DNA from: Thiothrix sp.
GTDB lineage: Bacteria; Pseudomonadota; Gammaproteobacteria; Thiotrichales; Thiotrichaceae
Direction of reading: 5' to 3'
DNA length: 64,000 nt
NCBI GenBank assembly: GCA_008015155.1
Contig: SSFA01000009.1
Location: 124,001 to 188,000, forward strand
Shown one piece after another: positions 29,277 through 38,032 of this stretch (positions are counted from its first letter, which is position 1; the number at the start of each line of letters is the position of its first letter). The position numbers and the translations under genes are program-made. The notes below the pieces were generated by a model. It made no database searches and had not been told where the DNA came from. It saw only the letters and a list, made by a program, of their open reading frames with translations.

Positions 29277-30017
29277 ATGACTCAAAAAGTAGCTTATGTT
29301 ACTGGTGGTATGGGTGGTATTGGCACGTCTATTTGCCAATCATTGTCTAAAGCAGGTTTCACAGTAGTGGCAGGCTGTGGCCCTAACTCACCTCGTAAAG
29401 ATCGCTGGTTAGGTGAACAAAAAGAACTAGGTTACGAATTTCATGCTTCTGAAGGCAATGTCTCTGATTGGGATAGTACTAAAGCAGCTTTTGATAAGGT
29501 TAAAGCCGATTTAGGCTCTATCAGCGTTCTAGTCAATAATGCGGGCATCACTAAAGATGGTATGTTCCGCAAAATGAGTTTAGAAAATTGGAAAGCGGTC
29601 ATTGACACTAACTTAAATTCACTCTTCTTTGTTACCAAGCAAGTCGTTGACGATATGGCTGATCAAGGCTGGGGACGGATTATCAATATTTCTTCCGTCA
29701 ATGGTCAAAAAGGGCAAGCTGGTCAAACCAATTACTCAACTGCAAAAGCGGGTATGCATGGCTTCACTATGGCTTTAGCTCAGGAGCTGGCCAGCAAGGG
29801 CGTTACCGTCAATACAGTATCCCCAGGCTATATTGCTACTGACATGGTACGTGCGATTCGCGAAGATGTTCTGGAGAAAATTGTTGCGACGATCCCAGTC
29901 AAACGTTTGGGTACTCCTGAAGAAATCGCATCGATTGTTACTTGGTTAGCTTCTGATTCAGCTGGCTTTACCACTGGTGCCAACTTTGCTTGTAACGGTG
30001 GGAACCACATGACCTAA
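29277..30017 (+). CDS. phaB: Acetoacetyl-CoA reductase PhaB
   Basis: NADPH-dependent short-chain dehydrogenase that reduces acetoacetyl-CoA to (R)-3-hydroxybutyryl-CoA for poly-hydroxybutyrate synthesis. At 246 residues it has normal PhaB length. Visible features are the cofactor motif TGGMGGIG (about 9-16), NNAG, the catalytic Ser in NISSVNG, Tyr-x-x-x-Lys in YSTAK, and the PhaB-typical VSPGYIATDMV. The start at 29277 is set by the strong AGGAGGA at 29262-29268; a longer frame to 29241 lacks support. It is monocistronic, with a terminator just downstream. No phaA or phaC lies nearby. Confidence 0.93.
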   Translation: MTQKVAYVTGGMGGIGTSICQSLSKAGFTVVAGCGPNSPRKDRWLGEQKELGYEFHASEGNVSDWDSTKAAFDKVKADLGSISVLVNNAGITKDGMFRKMSLENWKAVIDTNLNSLFFVTKQVVDDMADQGWGRIINISSVNGQKGQAGQTNYSTAKAGMHGFTMALAQELASKGVTVNTVSPGYIATDMVRAIREDVLEKIVATIPVKRLGTPEEIASIVTWLASDSAGFTTGANFACNGGNHMT

Positions 30018-30041
30018 GCGCAAGCTTTCGGGTCTCATTTA

Positions 30042-30074
30042 AAAGCCGCTGCCTTTAAGTAGCGGCTTTTTTAT
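30042..30074 (+). terminator. Rho-independent terminator of phaB
   Basis: AAAAGCCGCT (30042-30051) pairs with AGCGGCTTTT (30062-30071) around a 10-base loop and continues in a T run. It directly follows the phaB stop. Confidence 0.88.
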
Positions 30075-30110
30075 TTCTGCAAAGGCTATAGCAGGTATAA
30101 GATCTTCCCG

Positions 30111-30274
30111 AATGGTCATACCAATTTAAGATTTGCTAATTAGTCGATAGCTAAACTAGAATGCAGATGCTTCATTTATTAGGGCAAAAAGCACTAGTAG
30201 TAAGTTGGAGCAAAACTGAATTGGTATTACCATTTTAAGATTTGCCAATTAGGTAACTAGTACAGTAGGATGCG
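30111..30274. repeat. Imperfect tandem-spaced direct repeat upstream of the TRAP operon
   Basis: Two related copies of about 57 bases start at 30111 and 30218. The best core is 25 bases long (30120-30144 and 30228-30252), identical at 23 positions and offset by 108 bases: TACCAxTTTAAGATTTGC then xAATTAG. The 315-base gap between phaB and the TRAP genes holds only the phaB terminator and these repeats. They could be regulator sites for the transporter or the remains of a short duplicated element. Confidence 0.65.
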
Positions 30275-30332
30275 ATGGTGTCGTTTTGACAACAAAACCA
30301 AGCAAGGTTCGCATTGGAATGGAGGAGGCAAT

Positions 30333-30926
30333 ATGAAAAGCTTGTTGTCCCTATCATCTGCAATTGACACTCTCAATTACTGGATAGGTCGCGCAGTCAT
30401 GTGGCTAGTCTTGCTGATGGTTTTGATCAGCGCAGGAAATGCCATTATTCGTAAGTTATTTAATACCAGCTCTAATGCCTATCTAGAGGCGCAATGGTAC
30501 TTATTTGCTGCTGTTTTTCTGTTGGGTGCCTCTTATACGATGCTGCAGCAAGGGCATGTGCGGATTGATGTAATCATTTCTCGCTTTTCACGCCCTACTC
30601 AAGTGAAAATTGAAATATTTGGAATAGTCTTTTTTTTATTTCCCTTAGCTTATTTTGTCATTACTGAAATCTTTCCGATTTTAGTTCAAGCCTATCAAAC
30701 GCGCGAAATGTCTGAAAATGCGGGCGGATTGATACGTTGGCCAGTCTATGCGCTAGTCCCTATAGGTTTTTTCCTCTTGGCGTTACAGGGCGTCTCTGAA
30801 TTGATCAAGCGTATTGGTTTTTTAAAAGGTTTATGTCCTGATCCGGGTGAGGTGAAAGAGGCCAATGCAGAACAAGCTTTAGCTGAACATATTCAACAGC
30901 AACAAGCTTTGCAAGAACGAACCTAA
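30333..30926 (+). CDS. TRAP transporter small permease (DctQ type)
   Basis: Small membrane subunit of a tripartite ATP-independent periplasmic transporter; 197 residues from the chosen start. Four hydrophobic segments are evident (about 17-38, 56-74, 92-112 and 132-152), with the family segments NAIIRKLFN and EAQWYLFAAVFLLGASYTM. The start ATG at 30333 is preceded by GGAGGAGG, whereas a frame extending to 30270 would add a polar N-terminus without a binding site. The C-terminal 30 residues are a cytoplasmic Glu/Gln-rich tail. First gene of dctQ-dctM-dctP. Confidence 0.92.
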   Translation: MKSLLSLSSAIDTLNYWIGRAVMWLVLLMVLISAGNAIIRKLFNTSSNAYLEAQWYLFAAVFLLGASYTMLQQGHVRIDVIISRFSRPTQVKIEIFGIVFFLFPLAYFVITEIFPILVQAYQTREMSENAGGLIRWPVYALVPIGFFLLALQGVSELIKRIGFLKGLCPDPGEVKEANAEQALAEHIQQQQALQERT

Positions 30927-30984
30927 TTCTGCAGTTTACTCGTACATTGACCACGTTTAGTAACCACCACAGTTGAGGATAACT

Positions 30985-32697
30985 ATGACAGAATTTTTGG
31001 TTGCCAACTTTGCCCCTATTATGTTCTGTGGGCTGCTCGTCTTTCTACTCATGGGTTATTCCTTAGCCTTTTCTTTAGGTGCTTGTGGGTTATTTTTTGG
31101 CTGGCTTGCGGTTTGGGCTGGGGTTCCGGGTATGGAATCACTGCTGAATGCTTTGCCTTTACGCATTATTGGTATTCTCAAAAACGATACTTTACTCGCC
31201 ATTCCCTTCTTTACCTTTATGGGCCTAATCTTAGAGCGATCGGGCATGGCAGAAGATTTATTAGAAACCATTGGGCAGGTTTTCGGCGCAGTACGTGGTG
31301 GCTTAGCCTTTGCAGTGATCTTAGTCGGTTCATTATTAGCTGCTACTACCGGCGTTGTCGCAGCCTCAGTCATTTCCATGGCCTTGATTTCTTTACCGAT
31401 TATGATGCGTTACGGTTACGACCGACGCCTTGCAAGTGGAGCTATCGTTGCTTCAGGCACCTTAGCACAAATTGTACCGCCTTCCTTAGTTTTGATTGTG
31501 ATTGCTGATCAAGTGGGACGTAGTGTTGGTGATTTGTACAAAGGCGCCTTGTTGCCAGCTCTGGCTTTAATTGCTGCTTATGTTTTGTGGATTTTGATTT
31601 TAACCTTAATCAGACCCAAAGCAGCTCCTGCTTTACCAGTGGAAGCACGGGTGTTTCGTGATGCTAATGGTCATTCAGGTTATACCTCACTCTGGGTATT
31701 AATTGCCGTCTCCACCGTAGGCGCAGTGCTCTATGCCAAAACCCAGTTGACTGGCCAATCGATGGACAATGTTGTGGTGCTGTCCATGGCAGCTGGGATT
31801 GGTATTGCGTTTGTGTTAGCGCTCATCAATCGTGTGCTAGGCCTGCTCACCCGGGGTAAAATTAGCTTGCTATCAAAAATGGCTCAGCAAGTCACCTTTG
31901 TTTTAATTCCCCCCTTAGCATTGATCTTCCTAGTCTTGGGCACTATTTTCTTGGGCTGGGCAACCCCCACTGAAGGTGGTGCGATGGGTGCTGTCGGTGC
32001 TTTACTATTAGCGCTCTTCCGCCGTCGCTTAGGTCTAGATCAGTTGAAGCAGGCGATGGAATCAACTCTTAAGTTATCTAGTTTTGTACTCTTTATTCTG
32101 ATTGGTGCGACAGTATTCAGTTTAAGCTTCCAAGGTGTGGATGGCCCTGAATGGATTCATAGCATGTTTAGCCTGATTCCAGGCGGTATTATTGGTTTCC
32201 TAATTTTTGTGAATCTGCTGGTTTTCATCTTAGGATTCTTCTTAGATTTCTTTGAAATCTCCTTTATAGTTATTCCTTTACTGATTCCGGTCGCCACTGC
32301 CTTAAACATTGACCTAGTATGGCTGGGTGTGATGTTGGCAATGAATTTACAAACCTCATTCCTAACTCCACCGGTGGGCTTCTCCCTGTTCTATTATCGC
32401 AGTGTAGCTCCAGTCAAAGCCTATATTGATCGTATCACCCGCAAAGAAATTGCCCCTGTTGCTACTTTGGATATCTATCGCGGTGTCATTCCATTCATTA
32501 TTATTCAAGTCATCATGGTCGGTATGATCATTGCCTTCCCTAGTTTGGTGACAGGTAACTTAGACAAAAAAGTCGAAGTTGATTTAAACACGATTGAGAT
32601 TAATGTACCTACGGGCTATGGAGCTGGTGCTTACTCGAATGATCCGCCCACAACTGAAGAAGACCCTATGATGAAGTCGCTTAAAGAAAACAACTAA
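30985..32697 (+). CDS. TRAP transporter large permease (DctM type)
   Basis: The 12-plus-helix transport subunit, 570 residues. The start is ATG 30985 with GAGGA just upstream; an in-frame TTG at 30973 is unlikely. Family segments include FFTFMGLILERSGMAEDLLETIG, ATTGVVAASVISMALISLPIMM, GTLAQIVPPSLVLIVIADQVG, and FLDFFEISFIVIPLLIPV. The protein is longer than the common 425-residue form: it has an inserted hydrophobic region at about 220-330 and a polar C-terminal tail of about 40 residues. This fits the TakP-type subgroup of extended DctM proteins. Confidence 0.92.
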   Translation: MTEFLVANFAPIMFCGLLVFLLMGYSLAFSLGACGLFFGWLAVWAGVPGMESLLNALPLRIIGILKNDTLLAIPFFTFMGLILERSGMAEDLLETIGQVFGAVRGGLAFAVILVGSLLAATTGVVAASVISMALISLPIMMRYGYDRRLASGAIVASGTLAQIVPPSLVLIVIADQVGRSVGDLYKGALLPALALIAAYVLWILILTLIRPKAAPALPVEARVFRDANGHSGYTSLWVLIAVSTVGAVLYAKTQLTGQSMDNVVVLSMAAGIGIAFVLALINRVLGLLTRGKISLLSKMAQQVTFVLIPPLALIFLVLGTIFLGWATPTEGGAMGAVGALLLALFRRRLGLDQLKQAMESTLKLSSFVLFILIGATVFSLSFQGVDGPEWIHSMFSLIPGGIIGFLIFVNLLVFILGFFLDFFEISFIVIPLLIPVATALNIDLVWLGVMLAMNLQTSFLTPPVGFSLFYYRSVAPVKAYIDRITRKEIAPVATLDIYRGVIPFIIIQVIMVGMIIAFPSLVTGNLDKKVEVDLNTIEINVPTGYGAGAYSNDPPTTEEDPMMKSLKENN

Positions 32698-32755
32698 GCG
32701 CTTAATTTTTTTATAGTTAATTTGTTTGATTTAAATTGAGTGAGGAGGAAAAACA

Positions 32756-33838
32756 ATGGAAAGACGTAAGTTTATTCAACACGCTGGCCTAGCAGGTATT
32801 CTAGCAACAGGTATTGCCCCAGCCGTGCGTGCGGAAAGCCCAGCTATCCGCTGGCGTTTAGCTTCTAGTTTTCCCAAAACACTGGACACCATCTTTGGCG
32901 CAGCTGATACGTTTTCAGCAAAAGTAAAAGAGATGTCTGGTGGTAAATTTGAAATTTCTGTCCATCCCGGTGGCGAATTAATGCCTCCATTCGGGGTCGT
33001 AGACGGAGTACAACAAGGTACTGTGGAGTGCGCACATACAGCACCCTATTACTTCTTTGGTAAAGATGAAACCTTTGCGATGGATTGTGCCATTCCCTTT
33101 GGTATGAATTCACGTCAAATGAATGCTTGGTATTATGATGGGAATGGTTTGAGTCTGTTCCGTGAATTCTACAAAAACTACAATATTGTCAATTTCCCGA
33201 TGGGTAATACCAGTGCACAAATGGGCGGTTGGTATCGTAAAGATATCAAGACTCTTGAAGATATCAAGGGTCTGAAAATGCGCATCGGGGGCTTTGGCGG
33301 TAAAGTTCTAGAGCGTATTGGTGGTGTGCCACAAAATATTCCCGGTGGCGAGATTTATCAAGCGCTTGAAAAAGGCACGATTGACGCGACAGAATGGGTA
33401 GGGCCTTATGATGATCAGAAACTAGGCTTCCAGAAAGTTGCTAAAAACTACATGTACCCTGCTTGGTGGGAAGGTGGTCCGCAATTAGTTCTATATGTCA
33501 ATACCAAGGCATATGACGGCTTATCCGCGGAGAATAAGGCTATTATTCAAGCAGCTTCTACCTATGCGCATGTAGAAATGCAGGCAAAATATGATTCACG
33601 CAACCCTAAAGCGATCAAAGAGCTAATTGGAGAGGGTGTCAAACTGCAACAAATGCCGAAAGATATTATGGATGCAGCCTTCAAAGCTTCCGAAGAACTT
33701 TATGCTGAGTTATCAGAGAAGAATGCGAATTGGAAGAAAATCTATGCTGATTTCGCCAGTGCCCGCCGTGATATGAATCAATGGTTCCGTGTCACTGAGT
33801 TTGGTTTCGATAGTTATATGCAATCACAGAAGCTATAA
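32756..33838 (+). CDS. TRAP transporter substrate-binding protein, TakP-like
   Basis: Periplasmic binding protein of 360 residues. The N-terminus MERRKFIQHAGLAGILATGIAPAVRA is a twin-arginine-type signal (RRKF). Family features are SFPKTLDTIFGAADTFSAKV near the mature N-terminus, HPGGELMPPFGV, LKMRIGGFGGKVLERIGG (with the Arg that anchors a substrate carboxylate), and ATEWVGPYDDQKLGF. The resemblance is to the TakP/alpha-keto-acid-binding branch, so 2-oxo acids such as pyruvate are likely ligands; that assignment is inference. A strong GAGGAGG lies upstream. The paired permease genes precede it. Confidence 0.88.
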   Translation: MERRKFIQHAGLAGILATGIAPAVRAESPAIRWRLASSFPKTLDTIFGAADTFSAKVKEMSGGKFEISVHPGGELMPPFGVVDGVQQGTVECAHTAPYYFFGKDETFAMDCAIPFGMNSRQMNAWYYDGNGLSLFREFYKNYNIVNFPMGNTSAQMGGWYRKDIKTLEDIKGLKMRIGGFGGKVLERIGGVPQNIPGGEIYQALEKGTIDATEWVGPYDDQKLGFQKVAKNYMYPAWWEGGPQLVLYVNTKAYDGLSAENKAIIQAASTYAHVEMQAKYDSRNPKAIKELIGEGVKLQQMPKDIMDAAFKASEELYAELSEKNANWKKIYADFASARRDMNQWFRVTEFGFDSYMQSQKL

Positions 33839-33866
33839 CTCGTTCGAGACTCTTTGCTGAAAAGCA

Positions 33867-33893
33867 ACTGCTACCCTCCTTAAGGGTAGCAGT
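33867..33893. terminator. Hairpin between the convergent TRAP and cyclophilin genes
   Basis: ACTGCTACCC (33867-33876) and GGGTAGCAGT (33884-33893) form a perfect 10-bp stem with a 7-base loop. T-rich sequence follows weakly on each side. It probably terminates transcription in both directions. Confidence 0.75.
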
Positions 33894-33909
33894 CTCTTGC
33901 CAAGGAAAT

Positions 33910-34479
33910 TTACTCAAGTACTGTTACTTTCTTCATCACTACTGGCTCAACCGGCACATCCGGTACACCGCTCTGTTCGCCTGTTTTTACTGCTGCAATC
34001 GCATCAACAACATCCATCCCTTCAGTCACTTTCCCAAACACGGCATAACCCCAACCTTGCGGTGTTTCACTTCTAAAATTTAAGAAATCATTATCGACTA
34101 CGTTGATAAAAAACTGTGAGCTAGCTGAATCTGGATTTGGAGTACGTGCCATTGCGATCGTACCGCGAAGATTTTTCAGACCGTTATTAGCCTCATTTTT
34201 AATCGCCTCTTTAACAGTCTTTTCGCTGAGATCAGCATTCATCCCGCCACCCTGTACCATGAAACCCGCAATCACTCGATGAAAAATGGTATCTTTGTAG
34301 AAATCATCTTTGACATAGCCTAAAAAGTTTTCAACCGTTTTTGGTGCTTTTTCAGCATCTAGCTCAACCGTGATATTGCCTTTGCTAGTTTCAATTAGCA
34401 CTTTGGGATTAGCCGCTTGTGCAAAAGTAGACAAGCCTAAGCTTGCTGCGAATGCCAAACCTAAGAAGATTTTTTTCAT
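33910..34479 (-). CDS. Periplasmic peptidyl-prolyl cis-trans isomerase (cyclophilin)
   Basis: Cyclophilin-type foldase of 189 residues with a Sec signal peptide ([22 protein letters not shown], cleavage after about residue 22), so it acts in the periplasm like E. coli PpiA. Catalytic-core segments are [14 protein letters not shown] (with the active Arg), the [28 protein letters not shown] block, and [19 protein letters not shown]. It stands alone, between a terminator hairpin and the phosphoribulokinase-like gene. Confidence 0.93.
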   Translation of the reverse strand: MKKIFLGLAFAASLGLSTFAQAANPKVLIETSKGNITVELDAEKAPKTVENFLGYVKDDFYKDTIFHRVIAGFMVQGGGMNADLSEKTVKEAIKNEANNGLKNLRGTIAMARTPNPDSASSQFFINVVDNDFLNFRSETPQGWGYAVFGKVTEGMDVVDAIAAVKTGEQSGVPDVPVEPVVMKKVTVLE

Positions 34480-34576
34480 AGTCCCTGCCCTTTGTCAGCT
34501 TATTTTTAAAAGACGCGCATCATAACTGATCTTTATAAGGCGCACCATTACCTATGACCTTGTCCTAGGTAAGCGC

Positions 34577-35515
34577 TTAATGTACTAGCTGGCCCTTAAA
34601 ACCTAAAATTCCAGCACCACGCTCAGGCATAACCTCTGTAATCCCTTTGATACGCCGGCTCTCAGTAATTAGCTCTTGAATTAAAGGCATTAAAATAATC
34701 TCAATCGCCGTTTTCATCTGCGCCCCCGGTACCACCATTTGATCACGGCGTGTCATAAAAGCATGGGGAATCACTTTAAGCAATTTGGGCATATCAAAAC
34801 GCTTAGCGATTTTTTGAAAGTGAATCACGATATAGCACTCGTCCAAATTGGGTACTTCATCAAACTGAAAAGGATTGGAAGTATCTACCATTGGCATAAT
34901 CTGGAAATTAATATGAGTGCGCCCGAATTGTGGCGTAATATAGTTCACATAATCGCTCATCCGATCTAGCACAACTTGACGTACTTCTGCATGTGACAAG
35001 CCCTGTTTTAAATCGCGATCAATACGCCGCATCATTTCTAAATTAATACTAGGAACTGCGCCAATCAACAAATCTGGGTAGCTAGAAATATCAATATCTT
35101 CATAAATAACCGCGCCATGTAAGCCTCGATACAATAAGAGATCATTATCAGGATCCATTTGTTGCCAAGGGCTAAATGTACCTGGCTCTAAACCCATCTC
35201 TTGCGCAAATTGATCAGAATGTAAGTAGTAGCGAAATTGCCCCCTACCCGTTGCTGCATATTGGAAAAACAGAGATTCTAATTTATCAAAATGATTACCT
35301 TCTGGGCCAAAGTGGCTAAGATTACGCTCCTCCTTGCGTGCTTTCAGAAGCTCAGCACGCATCGTTTTGCGGTCGTAGCGATGAAAGCCACTGCCTGAAA
35401 TATACGCTGCTTTAATCCGCTCACGGTAGAAAATATGTTGTAAAGCTTGTGTAATAGTCGTAGTGCTGTGATCGGAAGCACCTGTAATCGCTACAATCGG
35501 GAATTCTGCTGACAT
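34577..35515 (-). CDS. Phosphoribulokinase-family protein (PrkB-like) with degenerate active site
   Basis: Over its 312 residues this aligns with proteobacterial phosphoribulokinase, closest in feel to E. coli PrkB: FHRYDRKTM, SHFGPEGN, GTFSPWQ, YRGLHGAV, VNYITPQFGRTHINFQ, VDTSNPF, VIHFQ and MVVPGAQMK. Compared from memory with Rhodobacter sphaeroides PRK, however, essential residues are changed. The P-loop GSSGAGTST is here GASDHSTTT (residues 12-20). The catalytic base Asp42 in EGDAFHR is Ser42 in SGSGFHR, and the Glu of YEGLHG is Arg130. Substrate-side His45, Arg49 and the RD pair near residue 170 remain. It may be a pseudoenzyme or have a new function. No RubisCO gene is in the window. 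Confidence 0.85.
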   Translation of the reverse strand: MSAEFPIVAITGASDHSTTTITQALQHIFYRERIKAAYISGSGFHRYDRKTMRAELLKARKEERNLSHFGPEGNHFDKLESLFFQYAATGRGQFRYYLHSDQFAQEMGLEPGTFSPWQQMDPDNDLLLYRGLHGAVIYEDIDISSYPDLLIGAVPSINLEMMRRIDRDLKQGLSHAEVRQVVLDRMSDYVNYITPQFGRTHINFQIMPMVDTSNPFQFDEVPNLDECYIVIHFQKIAKRFDMPKLLKVIPHAFMTRRDQMVVPGAQMKTAIEIILMPLIQELITESRRIKGITEVMPERGAGILGFKGQLVH

Positions 35516-35684
35516 AAACGCCTCGCATTAAGCCATGCCTGTACACTAATCATATCAATCCTAATCGTCCATATCCCAAAAGCAGCTTAGAAATTCGTAT
35601 TTATGCCTTTAGGAATAGAGAAAAGCACAAGCTTAGGAGGAGAGCTTAGCCATTAACCAAGCTCTATTGCGAATCTGCTTTAAC

Positions 35685-36170
35685 TTAAGCCAGTAATTGC
35701 ACAGGCGACACAATAATCCCGTCTTCATCCGAGTACACGAACTCGCCTTGTTTAAAAGTCACATCATGAAAGCGCACTGCCTCACCTTTCACACCAAAGC
35801 CACGCTTGACACTTTTCAAAGGAATTGTGCCTAAGGCTTTCACGCCAATATCCATTTTGCCAATATCCACAGAATCGCGAATCAACCCGTAGATGATGAT
35901 GCCTTCCCAGCCATTTTTCGCGGCTTTCTCAGCTAACATATCGCCTAAGAGTGCGCAGCGCGTAGAGCCGCCGCCATCGACGACTAATACTTTGCCTTTG
36001 CCTTCGAGTGCTACAAATTCACGCACTAAGGAATTATCTTCGTGAATCTTGATAGTGACGATTTCGCCAGCAAACTTATTACGCCCCCCGAAATTATGGA
36101 AGCCGGGTTGCACCACTTGTAGGGGCTTGTCTTCGTGATCGTCTAAAAGGTCAGCTGTTTTGAAATCCAT
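35685..36170 (-). CDS. rraA: RraA-family protein (ribonuclease E activity regulator)
   Basis: Protein of 161 residues. The start is ATG 36170, where AAGGAG lies upstream and the homologous N-terminus [11 protein letters not shown] begins; a longer frame to 36206 is not supported. Family segments are [36 protein letters not shown] (with the Arg/Asp of the RraA/HMG aldolase fold) and [11 protein letters not shown]. In E. coli RraA binds RNase E and inhibits it; related proteins are class II aldolases, so assignment is by overall likeness to the proteobacterial regulator. It follows aceA on the same strand, with a terminator hairpin between them. Confidence 0.88.
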   Translation of the reverse strand: MDFKTADLLDDHEDKPLQVVQPGFHNFGGRNKFAGEIVTIKIHEDNSLVREFVALEGKGKVLVVDGGGSTRCALLGDMLAEKAAKNGWEGIIIYGLIRDSVDIGKMDIGVKALGTIPLKSVKRGFGVKGEAVRFHDVTFKQGEFVYSDEDGIIVSPVQLLA

Positions 36171-36184
36171 GTTTGACTCCTTAC

Positions 36185-36235
36185 ATAAAAAACCCTTCCT
36201 AGCCACCCCTTGTTAGGAGAGAGATTGGAAGGGTT
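36185..36235 (-). terminator. Terminator of aceA (minus strand)
   Basis: On the minus strand AACCCTTCC (from 36235) pairs with GGAAGGGTT (to 36191) and is followed by a T run. The loop is long (27 bases) but the 9-bp stem and T tract are typical. Confidence 0.65.
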
Positions 36236-36253
36236 CACTTGCTTAGATTGGAA

Positions 36254-36285
36254 CCCCTCCCCTTATCAGGGGAGTCGGGGAGGGG
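36254..36285. repeat. GC-rich inverted repeat between aceA and rraA
   Basis: CCCCTCCCC (36254-36262) and GGGGAGGGG (36277-36285) flank an inner CTCCCC-TTATCA-GGGGAG hairpin, so two alternative stems are possible. The composition differs from the surroundings. Such units are often dispersed intergenic palindromes in bacterial genomes; only one copy is in this window. Confidence 0.6.
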
Positions 36286-36309
36286 CTCGAGTTCTTTACA
36301 AAGATTGGC

Positions 36310-37623
36310 TTAGTGGAATTGCTCTTCTTCAGTCGAACCACTTAAGGCTTTAACGCTAGAAGAACCACCTTGGATAACGGTTGTAACGTCATCGAAGTAA
36401 CCAGCGCCCACTTCTTGTTGATGCGATACGAAGGTATAACCTTTGTCACGAGCAGCAAATTCTGGCTCTTGAACCATGTTTACATAGTGCTTCATGCCTT
36501 CGCCGCGTGCGTAGTTGTGCGCGAATTGGAAGGTGTTGAACCAGTTAATATGGATACCCGCCAAGGTAATGAATTGGTATTTGTAACCTAAAGCCGATAA
36601 TTCGTCTTGGAATTTCGCGATGGTTACATCATCCAGATTCTTCTTCCAGTTGAATGAAGGTGAGCAGTTATAAGACAGTAATTTGCCTGGGCAAGCTGCT
36701 TGAACTGCTTGAGCAAATTCACGTGCAAAGCCTAAATCTGGTGTACCTGTTTCACACCATACCAAATCCGCATACGGTGCATAGGCGATACCACGACTAA
36801 TCGCTTGCTCTAAACCATTACGTACGCGGTAGAAACCTTCTTGAGTACGCTCGCCGGTTAAGAATGGCTTATCATTCGCATCGTGATCAGAAGTTAACAG
36901 GTTCGCTGCTTCAGCATCAGTACGCGCTAAAACGATAGTTGGAACGCCCATAACGTCAGCCGCAAAACGTGCAGCGATTAACTTCTCAACTGCTTCGCCC
37001 GTTGGAACTAATACTTTACCGCCCATGTGACCGCATTTTTTAACTGCTGCCAATTGGTCTTCAAAGTGCACACCCGCAGCACCCGCTGCGATCATGTTTT
37101 TCATCAATTCAAACGCATTCAGCACGCCACCGAAACCGGCTTCCGCGTCAGCCACGATAGGTAAGAAATAATCAACGAATTCTTTATCGCCTGGGTTAAT
37201 ACCGCGTGACCATTGGATTTCGTCCGCACGCTTGAAGGTATTATTGATACGACGCACCATGGTGGGTACGGAATCATAAGCGTATAAAGATTGGTCTGGG
37301 TACATGGTCTCAGACGTATTACCATCAGCAGCAACCTGCCAGCCTGATAAGTAAACCGCTTCTAAGCCTGCTTTCGCTTGTTGCATCGCTTGACCGGCTG
37401 TGATTGCACCAAACGCATTCACATAACCTTTCTTCGCTTCCCCATTCACACGCTTCCATAACTTCTCGGCACCTTGTTGCGCTAAGGTGTATTCAGGTTG
37501 CATAGAACCACGTAGACGCACGACATCAGCCGCACTATAACCACGCTTAACGTTTTTCCAGCGTGGATTGGTTGCCCAATCTTTTTCTAAAGCGGCAATT
37601 TGCTCTTGACGAGATAAAGTCAT
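36310..37623 (-). CDS. aceA: Isocitrate lyase
   Basis: Cleaves isocitrate to succinate and glyoxylate, the first step of the glyoxylate shunt. At 437 residues from the chosen start (ATG 37623, with GAGGA upstream) it has the normal bacterial length; an extension to 37647 lacks a binding site. Key segments are [13 protein letters not shown], the active-site loop [18 protein letters not shown] with the catalytic Cys, [28 protein letters not shown] and [14 protein letters not shown]. No malate synthase gene is adjacent. A promoter and an operator-like palindrome lie upstream (37678-37722), and the latter recurs before mqo. Confidence 0.96.
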   Translation of the reverse strand: MTLSRQEQIAALEKDWATNPRWKNVKRGYSAADVVRLRGSMQPEYTLAQQGAEKLWKRVNGEAKKGYVNAFGAITAGQAMQQAKAGLEAVYLSGWQVAADGNTSETMYPDQSLYAYDSVPTMVRRINNTFKRADEIQWSRGINPGDKEFVDYFLPIVADAEAGFGGVLNAFELMKNMIAAGAAGVHFEDQLAAVKKCGHMGGKVLVPTGEAVEKLIAARFAADVMGVPTIVLARTDAEAANLLTSDHDANDKPFLTGERTQEGFYRVRNGLEQAISRGIAYAPYADLVWCETGTPDLGFAREFAQAVQAACPGKLLSYNCSPSFNWKKNLDDVTIAKFQDELSALGYKYQFITLAGIHINWFNTFQFAHNYARGEGMKHYVNMVQEPEFAARDKGYTFVSHQQEVGAGYFDDVTTVIQGGSSSVKALSGSTEEEQFH

Positions 37624-37677
37624 GGTAAAATCCTCGGAGTCAATCAATCAAAACTTATTGTGCTAAAGCCCTGCTTA

Positions 37678-37705
37678 ACACTATGCCACTGATAGTACGT
37701 GACAA
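37678..37705 (-). promoter_or_regulatory. Putative sigma-70 promoter of aceA
   Basis: On the minus strand TTGTCA (37705-37700) and TAGTGT (37683-37678) are separated by 16 bases and sit 55-82 bases before the aceA ATG. The palindromic operator at 37712-37722 lies just upstream of the -35 element. Confidence 0.5.
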
Positions 37706-37711
37706 AAAACT

Positions 37712-37722
37712 ATGTCGACAAT
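37712..37722. promoter_or_regulatory. Operator-like palindrome ATGTCGACAAT before aceA
   Basis: ATGTCGACAAT contains the core TGTCGACA and is nearly self-complementary. It lies about 90 bases upstream of the aceA start codon. The same core occurs twice upstream of mqo (39604-39617 and 39751-39761). The symmetry is of the type bound by GntR/FCD regulators; the regulator is not encoded in the window. Confidence 0.6.
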
Positions 37723-37964
37723 CAATAAAATTTAATGTTAACTATTGCTATTTTTAATACTACTTTACCTTCATCAAAAATCGATTTAATAAAACTAAAT
37801 ACATGATAAATAAGCAATTTATTTCTTACTAAGTTCTAAAATAATGCAGCGCAGCAATTTACACAAGAAAAATTTTGTCTAACACTTTAGCAAAAACTAA
37901 TGATTATATTGCAGGTAGATACAAGAAAATTTCAATGGATCAATCCGTATCTCTGGGCACAAAA

Positions 37965-37995
37965 AAAGGCTGTAATTTTTGATTACAGCCTTTTA
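37965..37995 (-). terminator. Terminator of mqo (minus strand)
   Basis: AAAAGGCTGTAAT (37965-37977), loop of five bases, and ATTACAGCCTTTT (37983-37995): a 13-bp perfect stem flanked by an A run, which reads as a T run on the mqo strand. It lies 38 bases after the mqo stop. The rest of 37624-38032 is A/T-rich leader sequence of aceA with no gene. Confidence 0.88.
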
Positions 37996-38032
37996 ACTGA
38001 TTGATCTAAGGATATTTTATGAAAGCTAGCCT

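Noticed and set aside
36254..36285. GC-rich inverted repeat as insertion-sequence end
   Set aside because: No transposase or target duplication nearby; better kept as an intergenic palindrome.
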